Below are positions 1-11,599 of a stretch of 64,000 bases of DNA, in pieces (position 1 is the first letter of the stretch; every line of letters begins with the position of its first letter). Source of the stretch: Heliocidaris erythrogramma (lineage: Eukaryota > Echinodermata > Echinoidea > Camarodonta > Echinometridae). The notes below the pieces were generated by a model, which saw only the letters and a program-made list of their open reading frames with translations, was not told the DNA's origin and searched no databases. Position numbers and translations under genes: made by a program. The stretch is taken from the NCBI GenBank assembly GCA_025617745.1, contig CM046853.1:10432974-10496973 (forward strand). The letters are read 5' to 3'.

Positions 1-760
1 TATCAAGTTTGTTTGAAGTACGTGCATAATCTGAAACACAAGGAAATATTGAAGACTCAAGTAGGCCTAAATACTGCAAATAAAGATTATTTCAGTTCGT
101 GACAGTATGAAATTATACAATGCATAAGCATATTTGCCGACATGTCTGTCATATAGATAGGCGTGTCAACAGTACCCTCGCATGTCAACAGTACCCCTGG
201 ACCTTGGAAGACGGAAAGGTAATGCGACCTTTTTGCTCATTACCAAGAGGGAACTTGAAAGAGAAGATGGAATAGAACCCCTACCACAACCCCTGATTCG
301 ACTGACTTGTTCTCTCGCATTCCATCCACTTTGGTGCCGCCCCCATAACACCAGTGGCCCCTCAATGACTGGAGCCACGCTACACCATTGCTATAATCTA
401 CAGATTGTTCATAATGAAACCTAGGAGAAAACATTTTATATATAATCTGTTGATATTTTAGAATAAGAATTATAGTAGTCGAATAATGATAATACGTGAA
501 AATATTGAAAACTCAAGTTTCAATATATATATATATATATGGGTCCAGTTATGAGCTGAATTGATCTTCAAATTGTTACTTTGGACTGCATATTCAAAAT
601 ATGGAGAAGAAAATTCCTACTTCTCGGGGAGTACAGAACCTGACTTTAAGTTGAAGAATTTAAGCTGAAGACAGAGTCTGACCTTCACCCGAGGACGGTC
701 AGTCAAAGGCTGCACTTGACTGTATTAAAGTCTGCCCTGTCGTTATATAATAGAAGAGAG
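1..760. repeat. Higher-order repeat, copy 1
   Basis: This stretch aligns by eye with 2580-3010 and 3290-4000. Shared blocks include 'gtaggcctaaatactgcaaa', 'gcatatttgccgacatgtct', the 'gtcaacagtacccctggac' block and the 'actggagccacgctacac' block. A single monomer related to the minisatellite core (ggaaaggtaatgcgaccttt) lies near 210-232. The block at 540-720, with its 'cagagtctgacctt' motif, recurs at 3770-3985. A (TA)n run sits at about 525-540. Short open frames on both strands around 166-434 are not conserved in the other copies, so I see no gene. Function unknown; probably a diverged tandem or segmental repeat. Confidence 0.6.
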
Positions 761-1059
761 CGAGCTTCCGCAACGAACGAGACACTGATGTTACGTAATG
801 CAGTACGAGGCTAGATTTCTCGAGGTTGGAAATCTATTGATCCTAATACTTTACTGGTATTCATTAACCAAAGAAAAAAAATGTCATTATGACACAAATA
901 ATGTGAGTAATTACAAATATCTTAATAGGAAAATTGCTTTCTTTTGACATAGCCAAGAAAATGTTGTGCATGTCTGTTTATTACGAGGATACCAGATAAC
1001 ATGGATATATATTTGAATATCTTCTGTATTTTGTTTTGTTGCTGTAATGAGTTTATATC

Positions 1060-1165
1060 TTTGTTATCGAACAGGGCCCCATGGAAGACCACCACTATTG
1101 GTGAAAATGTGCTACCCTGTATAAATATCAGAAATAAATGAATAAATAAAAATAAATAAAATGAT
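1060..1165 (+). mobile_element. 3' tail of a retroelement, (AAATA/AATA)n end
   Basis: The sequence 'ggaagaccaccactattggt' followed by 'tataaatatcagaaataaa' and an AATA-rich tail recurs in reverse orientation at 15140-15235. A conserved 3' block ending in a simple repeat is typical of a non-LTR retroelement or SINE tail. No coding part of it is visible here. Confidence 0.5.
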
Positions 1166-1212
1166 TTTTAGAAGGTGGCAATTTTGACATGCTGGACAAA
1201 ACAGTAAACTGT

Positions 1213-1261
1213 AAAAAAAAAAAAAAAAAAAGTGTGGGTGGGGTACAGGTGGGTGTTATGG

Positions 1262-1293
<32 letters not shown>
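1213..1293. repeat. Poly-A run and (GT)n microsatellite
   Basis: An 18-base A run at about 1213-1230 is followed after a short spacer by a (GT)n tract at about 1261-1293. This is low-complexity DNA, and the open frame on the minus strand across it (threonine-histidine repeats) is an artefact of the dinucleotide repeat. The surrounding 1300-2190 is AT-rich and shows no gene I can support. Confidence 0.8.
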
Positions 1294-1294
<1 letters not shown>

Positions 1295-2194
1295 AAACTC
1301 TTTGCACACAATCTGTTATAAATTCTTTACAGATAATATAAACGTGGAAATAACACATTGAAACAATACATCTGGAATTGCGACTTGCTTTTCGACCCCA
1401 ATATTATGCACTTAAGATGGTTTATTACATAGTATACTATATTGTAATGATAAACTTTATCAATTTGGCTTTATATCGTCTAACATGTGTTCTTTCTGTT
1501 GAAAGGAAATTGAGTTTTATACAATCACTTGTTTATGAAGTATCAATTTGTTTAAAAATTGTGGCAAGAAATAGAGGAACAAATGAAATTGATGCACTTA
1601 AATACTCTAGAATGGGAGGAAATTCTAGTTGGGTTAGATGGAAAATCAGAAAAACATATGTACATTAACCACTTAATTATACCTCATAAAATATATGACA
1701 TACAATGCGAGATCAAAAGGAACGCCCCAACAAAAAAAGAAATTTATAATGCACTTAGAAAGTAAAGATAATGAATGTTAAAAAGCAATAGCTCGAAATA
1801 AGTTAAGTCTACATCTAAAATAATGGAATTATTTTGAATGTTGGACGGAAGGAGGACATAAACGATAATATTACAAACAGCTTAAAAGAATTATATTCAT
1901 TGTTACAATAATTGCCCTATTACTTTAATTTTGCAGCTATCAGGTGTTAATCTATACCTTGTTCAGTTAAATTGTACTATGGTTGTTTATTTATGGATGG
2001 CAAGTTATGGAAATATATCATTTATATTGTGTTTATTGCAATGTTGATTTATATTCTGTAATAAATGCTTAGTTTGTAATATTCATTTTGAAAATCTGAA
2101 TCAAGCAATTAAAATTATGAAAAGAAAAAAAAGTAATTAGACTTTAAAAGCGTGTATCAGTCACATCTAATCATTTACGTCTGGGCACCGAAGA

Positions 2195-3010
2195 TTAGAT
2201 GTCACCACCCCACAATGTGACTGAGTTTCGAAATGGGTTGACCACTAGATCACCTTACATCACCTTCTCTACAGAATGAATTCATAAATAAGCATTTTCC
2301 CTACACAAAATTTGAAGCCGGAAAACGTTACCCTTGAATATTAGAAGAAGGAAAGGTAACCCGACCTTTTTAATAAACCAAATTCCGAAATTCCCAAGGA
2401 TTTAAAGAAGGAAAGGTAACGCGACTTTTTTTTCACGAATTGCAAAATTCTCAAGGATTTAAAGAAGGAAAGGTAACGCGACCTTTTTTCACGAATTGCA
2501 AAATTCTCAAGGATTTAAAGAAGGAAAGGTAACGCGACCTTTTTTCTAAAACAAAGTACTGAATTTTGTTAGGATTCTGAAGATGTCATTCATTATTCAA
2601 TTAGTAAGTGAACGTATAATCTGAAAACTCGCGTAGGCCTATATACTAATAAACTGCAAATACAGATTATTTCAATTTGCGTGCAGCCATGGAAAAGCAT
2701 ATTTGCCAACACGCCTATTGATATTGGAAACAAGTCAACAGTACCCTTAGACTTTAGAAGATGGGATAGGTAATTGTGATCCGTTGTTTGACCCCCTCTA
2801 ACAACTCTTCGTTCCATGGACTTGTTCTCTCGAATTCCAGCTACCTAGTAGACCGGTGCCAGATGAAATGACTAGAGCCACTGCTATCAGCTATATAGAT
2901 CATCAATAATGATACCGACGAGAAAAACAATATTCCAATCATACTTGGTTTATATTTTAGAATAACAATTGTAGTTGCCGTATGATAGCTATTACTTCAT
3001 TGTGTATTTA
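2195..3010. repeat. Higher-order repeat, copy 2, with four core monomers
   Basis: It begins with a 'gtgactgagtttcg' block (also at 3041 and 4350) and continues through 'ggaaaacgttacccttgaa'. It then carries four short tandem monomers at about 2345-2548 spaced 56-57 bases apart, each containing aaaggtaacgcgacc or a one-base variant. After the monomers comes the 'gttaggattctgaagatgtc' block, which is also at 3280 and 6375. The order of blocks is the same in copies 3 and 4, so the unit is head, monomers, tail. Confidence 0.65.
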
Positions 3011-4000
3011 CTTCCAGTGACCAACCATCCCAAATTAAAGATGTGACTGAGTTTCGAACCGAGGTCAGTTTGTAGACGAAGACAAAGAGTTGAACTCACA
3101 TCACCCTCTCTAGCTATTTACCTGCACAATATCGGAAGCAGCAAAACATTACCCTTGAATATCATAAGAATGAAAGGTAACGCGACCTTTTTTTTCGAAA
3201 CCAAATTACGAAATTCCCAGGGAATTAAAGAATGAAAGGTAACGCGACCTTTTTTCTAAAACAAAGTACTAAGTTTTGTTAGGATTCTGAAGATGTCATT
3301 CATTATTCAATAAGTAAGTAAACGTGTAATCTGAAAACTCGCGTAGGCCTATATACTAATAAACTGTAAATACAGATTATGTCAATTTTTCGTGACAGCC
3401 ATGGAAAAGCACATTTGCCAACACGTCTATTGATATTGAAAGCAAGTCAACAAAACCCTTAGACTTTGGAAGATGGGATAGGTAATTGCGATCCTTTTTT
3501 ATATTCTAAAGAGGCAACTTGAAAAGGGAGATGGTTTGACCCCTTCTAACAACTCCTCATTCGATTGACTTGTTATCTCGCATTCCATCCAAGTAGACCG
3601 GTGCCAACTAAAATGACTAGAGCCACTGCTATCAGCTATAAAGCATGGATAATAAAACCTATGAGAAAACAATATTGAAAGTATATGTTATATTTATACT
3701 TGGTTTATATTTTAGAATAAGAATTGTAGTTGTCGTATGATACATTGAATTTAAAAAGGTATAATGGGTTCTAGTCATCAGTTGAATCGATATTGATTGC
3801 TCTCGTAATAACTTTGGAATGCTAATTCTAAATTTCGAATAATAAATCTCTACTTCTTGGGGAGCTATCTACACTCAGACACGCACAATTCTGAGCAAGG
3901 GCAGACCTTTTCCCTAAGTGGACGACAGAATATAAATTTAAGCTTAAGACAGATTCTGACCTTAAGCTAAGGACAGAATCTGACCTTAAGATTGGGAGAG
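3011..4000. repeat. Higher-order repeat, copy 3, with two core monomers
   Basis: It has the same block order as copy 2: 'gaccaaccatcccaaat', then 'gtgactgagtttcgaacc', then two core monomers at about 3172-3195 and 3233-3256. The 'ggattctgaagatgtcattc' tail follows, and then a block shared with 540-720. A (GA)n run at about 3995-4017 closes it. No gene is seen from 4000 to 4320. Confidence 0.65.
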
Positions 4001-4319
4001 AGAGAGAGAGAGAGAGATTTCTTTTTCTTTTTTGTCAGTTTTGAGGAATATTCAAGTAGAAATGCCCCCGGAAAGGAAATACTATTCAAATGCCCTCATA
4101 TTCGAAATATGGCGAGAAAACAGCTAACTTGAAATAATATCAATAGTTAATGCATGAACTATAAAGAATATAACATGTCCAAAACACTCAATCGGAATCA
4201 GGCCAAAGTTTTCGCTCGCTCACACTTAGCTATTACTTCATTCTGCTGTTGCTAATGACACTACAATGGATACAAAATAGAATTAGATCAAAATCATAGT
4301 TCGCAAACTATGAAGAGAT

Positions 4320-4541
4320 AGATTACGTTGGGGGACCAACCATCCCAAATATGTGACTGAGTTTCGAACCGGGGCCAGTTTGTAAACGAAGACAAAGAGT
4401 TGAACTCACATCACCCTCTCTACACTTAATTCGTGACAGAATGGATTCATGGATAATCATTTTGCCTACACAATATCGGAAGCAGGAAAACGGTACCCTT
4501 GATCATTTGAAGAAGGAAAGGTAACGCGACATCTTTTTATA
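4320..4541. repeat. Higher-order repeat, head of copy 4
   Basis: The blocks 'ggaccaaccatcccaaatat', 'gtgactgagtttcgaaccgg' and 'ggaaaacggtacccttgat' match copies 2 and 3, followed by one core monomer at 4505-4530. The copy is interrupted at about 4541 by a GC-rich insertion and resumes at 5483 in the expanded minisatellite. Confidence 0.65.
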
Positions 4542-5482
4542 ATACCCCCATCTCACGAGAAGGCGATTCCGCTGCGATCATCAAAAATCGACAAAGCGCG
4601 GTGGATCGTGGCTTGAGCTTCTTCAATCTTCTCCGTCGTATCTTGAGCCTTGCTGAAGCGTCAATGATCGCCACCATCTTCCTTGTCGCCACAAATTTTG
4701 AACATGTTCAAAACTTCCGTAGCGAGAGCGCCGAGGTCGCAAAGCACGCCACAATCGTCTCAAGAGCGTATTAAAAGCGACATGTCCGTAGCTCTAACGT
4801 ATCAGCATCGCCTTAAGCGTACTTCAAGCGCATTGGAAGCGGCTCCTCTCGCCGGTGCTTTCAGGCCCGTTCCCAAGACGATACTACCACGCTGCTTACG
4901 TTAACAACACGATGGACTCGCGCTTGGCACGCTTCAAACCGCTTCCGCCGCGACGCGACATTATTTGAATGGTGCTTGGAGCGCGCTCCCACCACGCTGA
5001 AGGCGTACGCGTTGCGCTTCTTCAGCGCTCGCGCTGCGCTGCTACCGATTAGGCTGAGATGGCGCAACGACCATCCACGCTGCTATAAATCTTGGTCGGA
5101 GTCTGGCAATCGACTGAAGAAATGTCATCTTTCCCACTTTATATGATGATCGCTTGAAATCGTCGCAAGAGCCCAGCATGAGCGTATCACAGTCGCCCCT
5201 CTCGTAGCAGCACTGTAGCGAGGTCTTAATAAGCGTATGAGCCTCGTAATACCATCGTCTTGAGCGCAGAAGCAGCGCCCCTCATCGTCCTCGAAATGGG
5301 GCAAGAAGGCAGCAGCGTCGCACTATCATCGTATTACCATTGTCTCCAGCGCAGGTAGATCGCAGCGACGCTGCAGCGCAATCGCCGCGCAGGCCAAAAA
5401 TGGAGTTGGAGGGCGATTCTGCCACGCTTTGCAAAATTTTCACAGATCGCCATGGTCGCCATGATCGCCTTTCTCGTGAGAA
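4542..5482. mobile_element. GC-rich inverted-repeat insertion, about 0.94 kb
   Basis: The left end (from 4553) reads CTCACGAGAAGGCGAT. The right end read on the other strand begins CTCACGAGAAAGGCGAT, so the stretch is bounded by inverted repeats of about 16 bases with one indel. Base composition shifts sharply to GC-rich inside, and the interior is full of AGCG/CGCT-type words. It interrupts the repeat unit between 'tttttataa' and 'aaaccaaactacg', which are contiguous in neighbouring monomers, so it is an insertion. No transposase is visible. The short frames on both strands (4683-5067) look like composition artefacts. Probably a non-autonomous DNA transposon of a family I cannot name. Confidence 0.6.
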
Positions 5483-5504
5483 ACCAAACTACGAATTTCT
5501 CAGG

Positions 5505-6335
5505 GAATTAAAGAAGGAAAGGTAACGCGACCTTTTTTTATAAACCAAACTACGAAATTCTCAGGGATTTAAAGAAGGAAAGGTGACGCGACCTTTTTTT
5601 ATAAACCAAATTACGAAATTCTCAGGGATTTAAAGAAGGAAAGGTAACGCGACCTTTTTTAATAAACCAAACTACGAGATTCTCAGGGATTTAAAGAAGG
5701 AAAGGTAACGCGACCTTTTTTATATACCAAACTACGAAATTCTCAGGGATTTAAAGAAGGAAAGGTAACGCGACCTTTTTTAATAAACCAAACTACGAAA
5801 TTCTCAGGGATTTAAAGAAGGAAAGGTAACGCGACCTTTTTTAATAAACCAAACTACGAGATTCTCAGGGATTTAAAGAAGGGAAGGTAACGCGACCTTT
5901 TTTTATAAACCAAATTACGAAATTCTCAGGGATTTAAAGAAGGAAAGGTAACGCGACCTTTTTTAATAAACCAAACTACGAGATTCTCAGGGATTTAAAG
6001 AAGGAAAGGTAACGCGACCTTTTTTATATACCAAACTACGAAATTCTCAGGGATTTAAAGAAGGAAAGGTAACGCGACCTTTTTATTAACCAAACTACGA
6101 AATTCTCAGGGATTTAAAGAAGGAAAGGTAACGCGACCTTTTTTAATAAACCAAACTACGAAATTCTCAGGGATTTAAAGAAGGAAAGGTAACGCGACCT
6201 TTTTTAATAAACCAAACTACGAGATTCTCAGGGATTTAAAGAAGGTAAGGTAACGCGACCTTTTTTCTAGACCAATTTTTAAAGTTTCAAGCATTAAACC
6301 AAAAGGAAAGGTAACGCGACCTTTTTCCTAGACCA
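5505..6335. repeat. Minisatellite of 14 monomers, 60-61 bp each
   Basis: The tetramer aggt of the core recurs at 5520, 5581, 5642, 5703, 5763, 5824, 5885, 5946, 6007, 6067, 6126, 6187, 6248 and 6309. The period is 59-61 bases. Each monomer is a core ggaaaggtaacgcgacc plus a T run, then 'aaccaaactacgaaattctc', then 'agggatttaaagaa'. Units differ by only a few substitutions (for example gag for gaa before 'attctc'), while the last two are more diverged. Each core can fold as AAAGGT-loop-ACCTTT. There are no unique spacers, so this is not a CRISPR array. Confidence 0.95.
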
Positions 6336-6600
6336 TGTGTGTAAATATTCAAACAATGCTAAGCTGATCAAGAAATTGTCAAGGATTCTGAAGATATCAT
6401 TAATCATAAGTAAGCATGGTAAGTAAACGCATAACCTTTAAAACTCACGTATACACTGCAAATAAGTTTATTTGTATTAGTGACAAAGCTCATGACGAAG
6501 CATAATTTTGCTGCAAAGCCTGCAATATCGAGCCAAAACACCATGTCCATGAATATTGGGGAAAATGGAAAGGTTACGCGACCTTTTTCTAATCCTCACT
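6336..6600. repeat. Higher-order repeat, tail of copy 4
   Basis: It contains the 'aaggattctgaagatatcat' block matching 2570 and 3285, a diverged version of the 'cactgcaaataa' block, and a final isolated core monomer at about 6567-6588 (aaaggttacgcgacctttt). The repeat family is not recognisable beyond about 6600. Confidence 0.55.
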
Positions 6601-6657
6601 TCTAAATTATATTAGCCTGGTAGGTATGGTAATCGTGGAAAAGGCTACGGCTCTCGA

Positions 6658-6692
6658 GACCAACAGCACACAAGACTTGTGGGCTGTTGGTC
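6658..6692. repeat. 35-bp near-perfect palindrome
   Basis: The 17-base arms GACCAACAGCACACAAG and CTTGTGGGCTGTTGGTC are reverse complements with a single mismatch and a one-base centre. It lies just outside the repeat cluster inside a 60-codon open frame (6626-6808) that I do not recognise. It could be the centre of a decayed inverted-repeat element or a structured site; no function is assigned. Confidence 0.7.
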
Positions 6693-6919
6693 TACTTGAT
6701 TTCGCGACCGCCCTGTCCATTAATGGACAACCACCTTGTGCAAAACCAGATGAAGAGGTTAAAATGGCAAATGGCAGTAATATCACTGACCAGTTTGAAC
6801 TATATTGATTTGATTTAATTTACCATCATCATCCCAGGAGATCTCTGTAACGATCATCTGATAAACTGGTGTTATTTGGATGGAAAAAAAATAAAGAAAC
6901 TGTCTCGGAGCAACTGGGA

Positions 6920-7215
6920 AAGGTGGATTTATTGTGAGGCTTTGGATTCATCAAAATGATAAGAAATTGACTCAGTCTTGCGGAACGTCACATCCATATC
7001 ACACACAAATGTTTATATTGGACTACACACACACTGTCTTGTGGCATAAAACTTTGGTCCAAACTTTTCAAATATATTTACCGTCATATTTCAAATAAAA
7101 TGGCATTTGAATAGCAAGTTATCAATTTCAGAGAAATTTCTTTCATGATATTCTTCCAAACCTACAAATGAAACAAATGAGAAGGCTCAAAATAATTAAT
7201 ATACTTGTGCACTTT
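6920..7215. repeat. Diverged dispersed repeat (partner at 59360-59585)
   Basis: Blocks such as 'gataagaaattgactcag', 'cttgcggaacgtcaca', 'ttggtccaaacttt' and 'atttcaaataaaatggca' align in order with 59380-59530 ('gataagatattgactgaatc' and following). No terminal structure is obvious. From 7216 to 8100 I see only AT-rich DNA with no supportable gene. Confidence 0.45.
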
Positions 7216-8104
7216 TACCAAAACTCAAACTTCTCTTTAAGCTTTTGTCAAAGATTAATGATAATGGCCAAGTAGAGATCATTACAAAATTACAGTACAA
7301 ACAAGGCATGGTCCAACAGTCAAAGATAATGTTTCAAATCCAAGCGTTGGAAAATATACAGCATTGGTCGCCTATCAATGTAGTTAGCCAAACGACCACT
7401 ATTTTATTTTCTAAAGTCACATTTAGATCAAAAGAAAATATTTGATTTGGGCAGGGTAAGTTTTAGCCAAGTAATCTTTATGCATCATTCCTTTTAAAAT
7501 AAGGCTAGAACATCATTCAGTCTAATCTATAGTCACTACTAGGATTTGTTTTTACAGAGAGTTTCTTGCTATATTACATTGTAACGTATCGTATGCACTC
7601 CATCAAAAGGATTTGCGCCACTCTTTTCTGTACTCTACTTGTATGATGTGTGATACTCAGCATGAATGAGATGTTTTGAGCGGCTTTCCATGCAATTAAA
7701 ATATCACATGATTGAACTCTGAGATTGTTTTCTTATGCTTGTTAATAATGTTGGATATGATATTCTGAATGTATTATTGAAATATAGTCTGTGACTTAAG
7801 CTAAGTTAGAAACAAGTTGATTAGAAACTGGGCAGCGTTTCATCAAACCATCACGAGTACAAGTTCGCCGACATCCCATTGGGACGCGTGTATTAAATTA
7901 TATGGAAATATGGAAATCGAAAAGTTGTAAACAGATCTCCTCATTACAAACCCATCCGAATGAACTTATAATGCACAAACATTTCACGAAAGGGACATTC
8001 AAGCGCTAGTTCAACTTCAGGTTTTATTTCCAAATTCTATTCAAAAAGTTAACACTACAACCATTAATTGAAGAGAGTTAATCAGTTGTCTCACGATGAG
8101 CAAA

Positions 8105-8215
8105 CGTAAACGTAGGAAGTCTGACGTTTCGGCTGCTATATACTGCTAGCCTTAGTCATAGACAATGAGCCGAGATCACGCTGAGCGGGTCTTAAATAGC
8201 GGCGGGAACCTCTTC
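8105..8215 (-). mobile_element. Penelope-like element end, fragment
   Basis: Read on the minus strand there is an imperfect stem (GGCTaGC ... GCaGCC) immediately followed by CGAAACGTC, and on its other side a 'tttaagacccgct' type segment. The same arrangement is at 26105-26190. A GAAACGTC box behind a stem is characteristic of the terminal repeats of Penelope-like retroelements, in which it belongs to a hammerhead ribozyme. Here the rest of the catalytic core is not intact. No reverse transcriptase is nearby. Confidence 0.4.
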
Positions 8216-10609
8216 CAATCTACTACAACCATTACAACAGAACATTCCAAACAGCCATGAAATACATTATAATGCACTTATGCAGCTTACACTTGAACCG
8301 ATGCAGCAGAACTTTGTTTAATACTAGTTTGTCTATCATTGTCTCTTCGTCACGATTGACTATTATGTAATATCCCCAAGCTTTCTCAATCAAATGATTT
8401 TTTTTCACGTATTAGATTGTTTTCCTTCGCACAAAATATGAACCATCCGGGATCGAGGAATCTACCTCAGTGGCAGGTCCCAACTATTATTATATTTCAA
8501 TGAATATGCCATGGAATTCAATTTATCTAAAATAGCTTGGATTGTACTGTCCTCTTTCATCCAGCATCGCCCAAACACTCTCATATTTTTATTTAACTTG
8601 CAGAAGATAATCTATAAAAATAATCATGACTGACAACCCTCTTATCCGTGACAAAGCTTACATTGGAGGGACATGGGTTCCCGCCAAGTCAGGAGTGACC
8701 TTTGAGGTGACCAATCCTGCTACAGGTGACGTAGTAGCTAACGTGGCGGACACTGGGGCTGCGGACACTGATCACTGATCAGGCTATCGGCGTCGCTCAT
8801 ACCGCTTTCAAGACATGGAAAAAGACAACAGGCTCAGGTTGAATAAAATCATTCTTTATTGAAATTCTTGATTTTGGTATGGTTATATTAATAGCACCAA
8901 TATTGGGGAGATAGCTCATGTGATGGCAATATTATACAGACCTTAAGAAAATATGGCATATACATTTGTATCCTATTCATCCTATGGATGTTAGAAGCGA
9001 TAAAAAAATGTGACGATTAGCATTAAATTGTAACATTATCAGACCCAAAGTGAAAAATGTATTAAAACCTCATGTTTATACTAGACGAAGTATTGATTTG
9101 TAGCTTATGTTTTATCATTCGCTTCATACATTCTGATCATAGGACGACTGTATACTGTGATGACCTGAAATCCGTATGATACTTAATGGACATATCGTTA
9201 TTTTAGATGACTGAATATCATCTCTTGAGTTATATATTTAATTGAACATAAGTTTCCTTCCCATTATTAATTTTGGTTTTCATTGAATATTGTCAAAGGA
9301 AAGAGCCTCAATACTATTCGCTTCGCAGAACTGATGGAGGGGAACCGGGATAACTTACCTAAGATCATCACTGCTGAAAATGTATGCGACAGGTCATTTC
9401 AAAATGTTCTACTTGTAAAAGTACGGTAGTATATACAGATATGTTCAGTGTCTCGGATCTTACGATCTTAATGTTTGTTATTAAACAAGAATTGATCTGA
9501 AATGGGATGTTCTAACCATAAAATGATGCAGAAGACGCATCACTTGAATCCTTTGAAATGAAATACTAACAGCACTACCAAAATATATCAGTGTGTTGAC
9601 TAATGCTCATACGCTACGACGCAGATTCTATTTGAAGAGTTATTTTAAAAAATGGGTAGGCATAATGACGTATATCTATTTCTAAAAAGGAATCAGTTAT
9701 AGTCAATTGTGTGTCTACATGGCTTTGCCATACAGTCATGATTCAAACTTCTCGTTTATCCATAATCATTTTGCGTGAACCTCTCCACAATGGCCTTTCA
9801 AAGATTTTAAAATAAATACAAAGTTTCAACCAATTTCATCTTTACTTCAACAGTTGAAACAGTACCTGTAACGGTTATTCTTCTGTGTTATTCTGCGCCT
9901 GTTTCCATTACAGGGAAAGATGATTTCAGAAGCAAGCGGTAAAGTCAAGGACTCCGTTGACTTATTGCGATATTTCGCTGGAGAAGCGACCCGTTGTCAT
10001 GGTGATATATTGCCTGCACCACCTGCCACCCAACGTTCATTGGTTATCAGACACCCAGTGGGTGTGGCAGGTTTGATTACCCCTGTAAGCATCCCATTTC
10101 AGGATCAAAACATATATCTCATTCCATCAAGCCTCCTTTACAGACTGTGGTAGTACTTTTGTCAACAAAATTGTGAGTCCGTTGACAAAAGTATGCTTCT
10201 CCTTGGCTTCTCCTTTGCTCAAATTTGTTATCAAATATTTAGGAAGGTTATTTTTACATAAATATGTTCATGTAAGACTGGACAAGCCTTTCAAAATTTA
10301 CTTCACAAACAATAATTCAAATTTACTGATGATGTCTTGATCTAAATTATAAAGATACTAGCTGGACCTGTGGAAATCCACGGGTTCACTTTTTACATTG
10401 CACTCTCAACATTTTCACAATCGATGCGTACATTCTTGTGAGTTTATTTATTTATTATTTTTTTGGTTAATGAAATTATCACGCATACGTGCTCATGATC
10501 ACAATTACTCTGTCAAACATACCCACATACTCAGTTAAAAATATTGTATAATGTTATGTAATGTACAAAATATATTTTAATTCTATGTTAGATATCATTA
10601 TGACATAAA

Positions 10610-10715
10610 GGGGGAGGGAGAGAGAGAGAGAGAGAGTGGTGGTAGACAGATAGGAAGAGAGAGAAATGGATGTAGAGAATATAAACATAACAGAAAGAGA
10701 GAGAGAGAGAGAGTG
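10610..10715. repeat. (GA)n microsatellites
   Basis: Two (GA)n runs at about 10617-10637 and 10697-10714 lie in intron 3 of the aldehyde dehydrogenase pseudogene. Around them, 10090-10610 holds only AT-rich intron sequence. Confidence 0.85.
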
Positions 10716-10789
10716 GAATAGAGATAAATGCGTTCAATCACATCCTACAATACACATTAAAAGTATTAAAAAATAGAAGTATGAATTTC

Positions 10790-11510
10790 CGAATATTGGG
10801 CCCCCTCCCATCACAAAATCATTAATCCGGCGCTGGCCCCCTCCCTCACAAAATCCTGGATCCGCCGTTGGACATGGTGGATGGTGAAGGCAGGCCCTGT
10901 CATGCCCTACACTGCCTACAGGCCTTATCATGCTATCTACACTGTGAGTTTATTTTTCTACAATGAAAAAAAATGAATGATGCATTCACATATCCCCAAC
11001 CCCCCCCCCCCCCTGCCCGCTATATCTACGCCTATGACTTCAATGGAATAACGCTCCTAGCATATTTGCCCCTCAAACTGATAATATTCACGGAACGATT
11101 TTTTTTTTTTAAAGAAACAAAATAGAAGTAGAATATACCCAAATAAGATGAATTTACCATTCCTGAATTCCTGATAACTTTTTCTGTTATTTTTTGCTTG
11201 TCAAGATAATTTTTGAATAAAAAGACTTCCCCCTCCCCCAATAAAAAAAAATACTGATATTTTTTTTTTGTTTTTTTTTTGGGGGGGGTTTGCTTGCCAG
11301 AGCCCCCCCCCCCCCCCAAAAAAAATAAATAAATAAATAAATAAAAAATAAATAAATAAATAAATAAATAAATAAAATAAAATAAAATAAATGAATAAAA
11401 ATAAAATAAAATAATAAATACTGATAGCCTTTTCCTTTGTGGCTTGTCAAAGAATTTTGGAGTAAAACCACCCCCTTTAAAAAATCCTGGGTATGCCACT
11501 GCTCCTACAT
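10790..11510. repeat. Low-complexity and G/C-homopolymer region with short element relics
   Basis: It contains 'ccctccctcacaaaatcctg' plus 'gatccgccgttgg', a phrase similar to the ends of the element at 40913-41068. It also has C runs near 11000 and 11305, a G run at 11281, T runs, and (AAAT)n at about 11320-11420. The phrase 'aaaatcctgggtatgccac' near 11480 is a further relative of the same ends. The long minus-strand frames here are simply translations of A/T repeats. Probably remnants of short inverted-repeat elements. Confidence 0.5.
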
Positions 11511-11599
11511 GGTATACTAATCAAAAAGCGGACTGTGATACAAATCGTACGTACGTATCACGGACCTCTATTGAACATACCCATGGCATAATTATTTTC

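Noticed and set aside
4683-5067. Overlapping open frames on both strands in GC-rich DNA
   Set aside because: Arg/Ala/Ser-rich peptides with no motif, inside an inverted-repeat insertion; explained by base composition.
5505-6335. Regularly spaced repeats resembling a CRISPR array
   Set aside because: The whole 60-61 bp unit repeats, there are no unique spacers, and the context is a eukaryotic genome.
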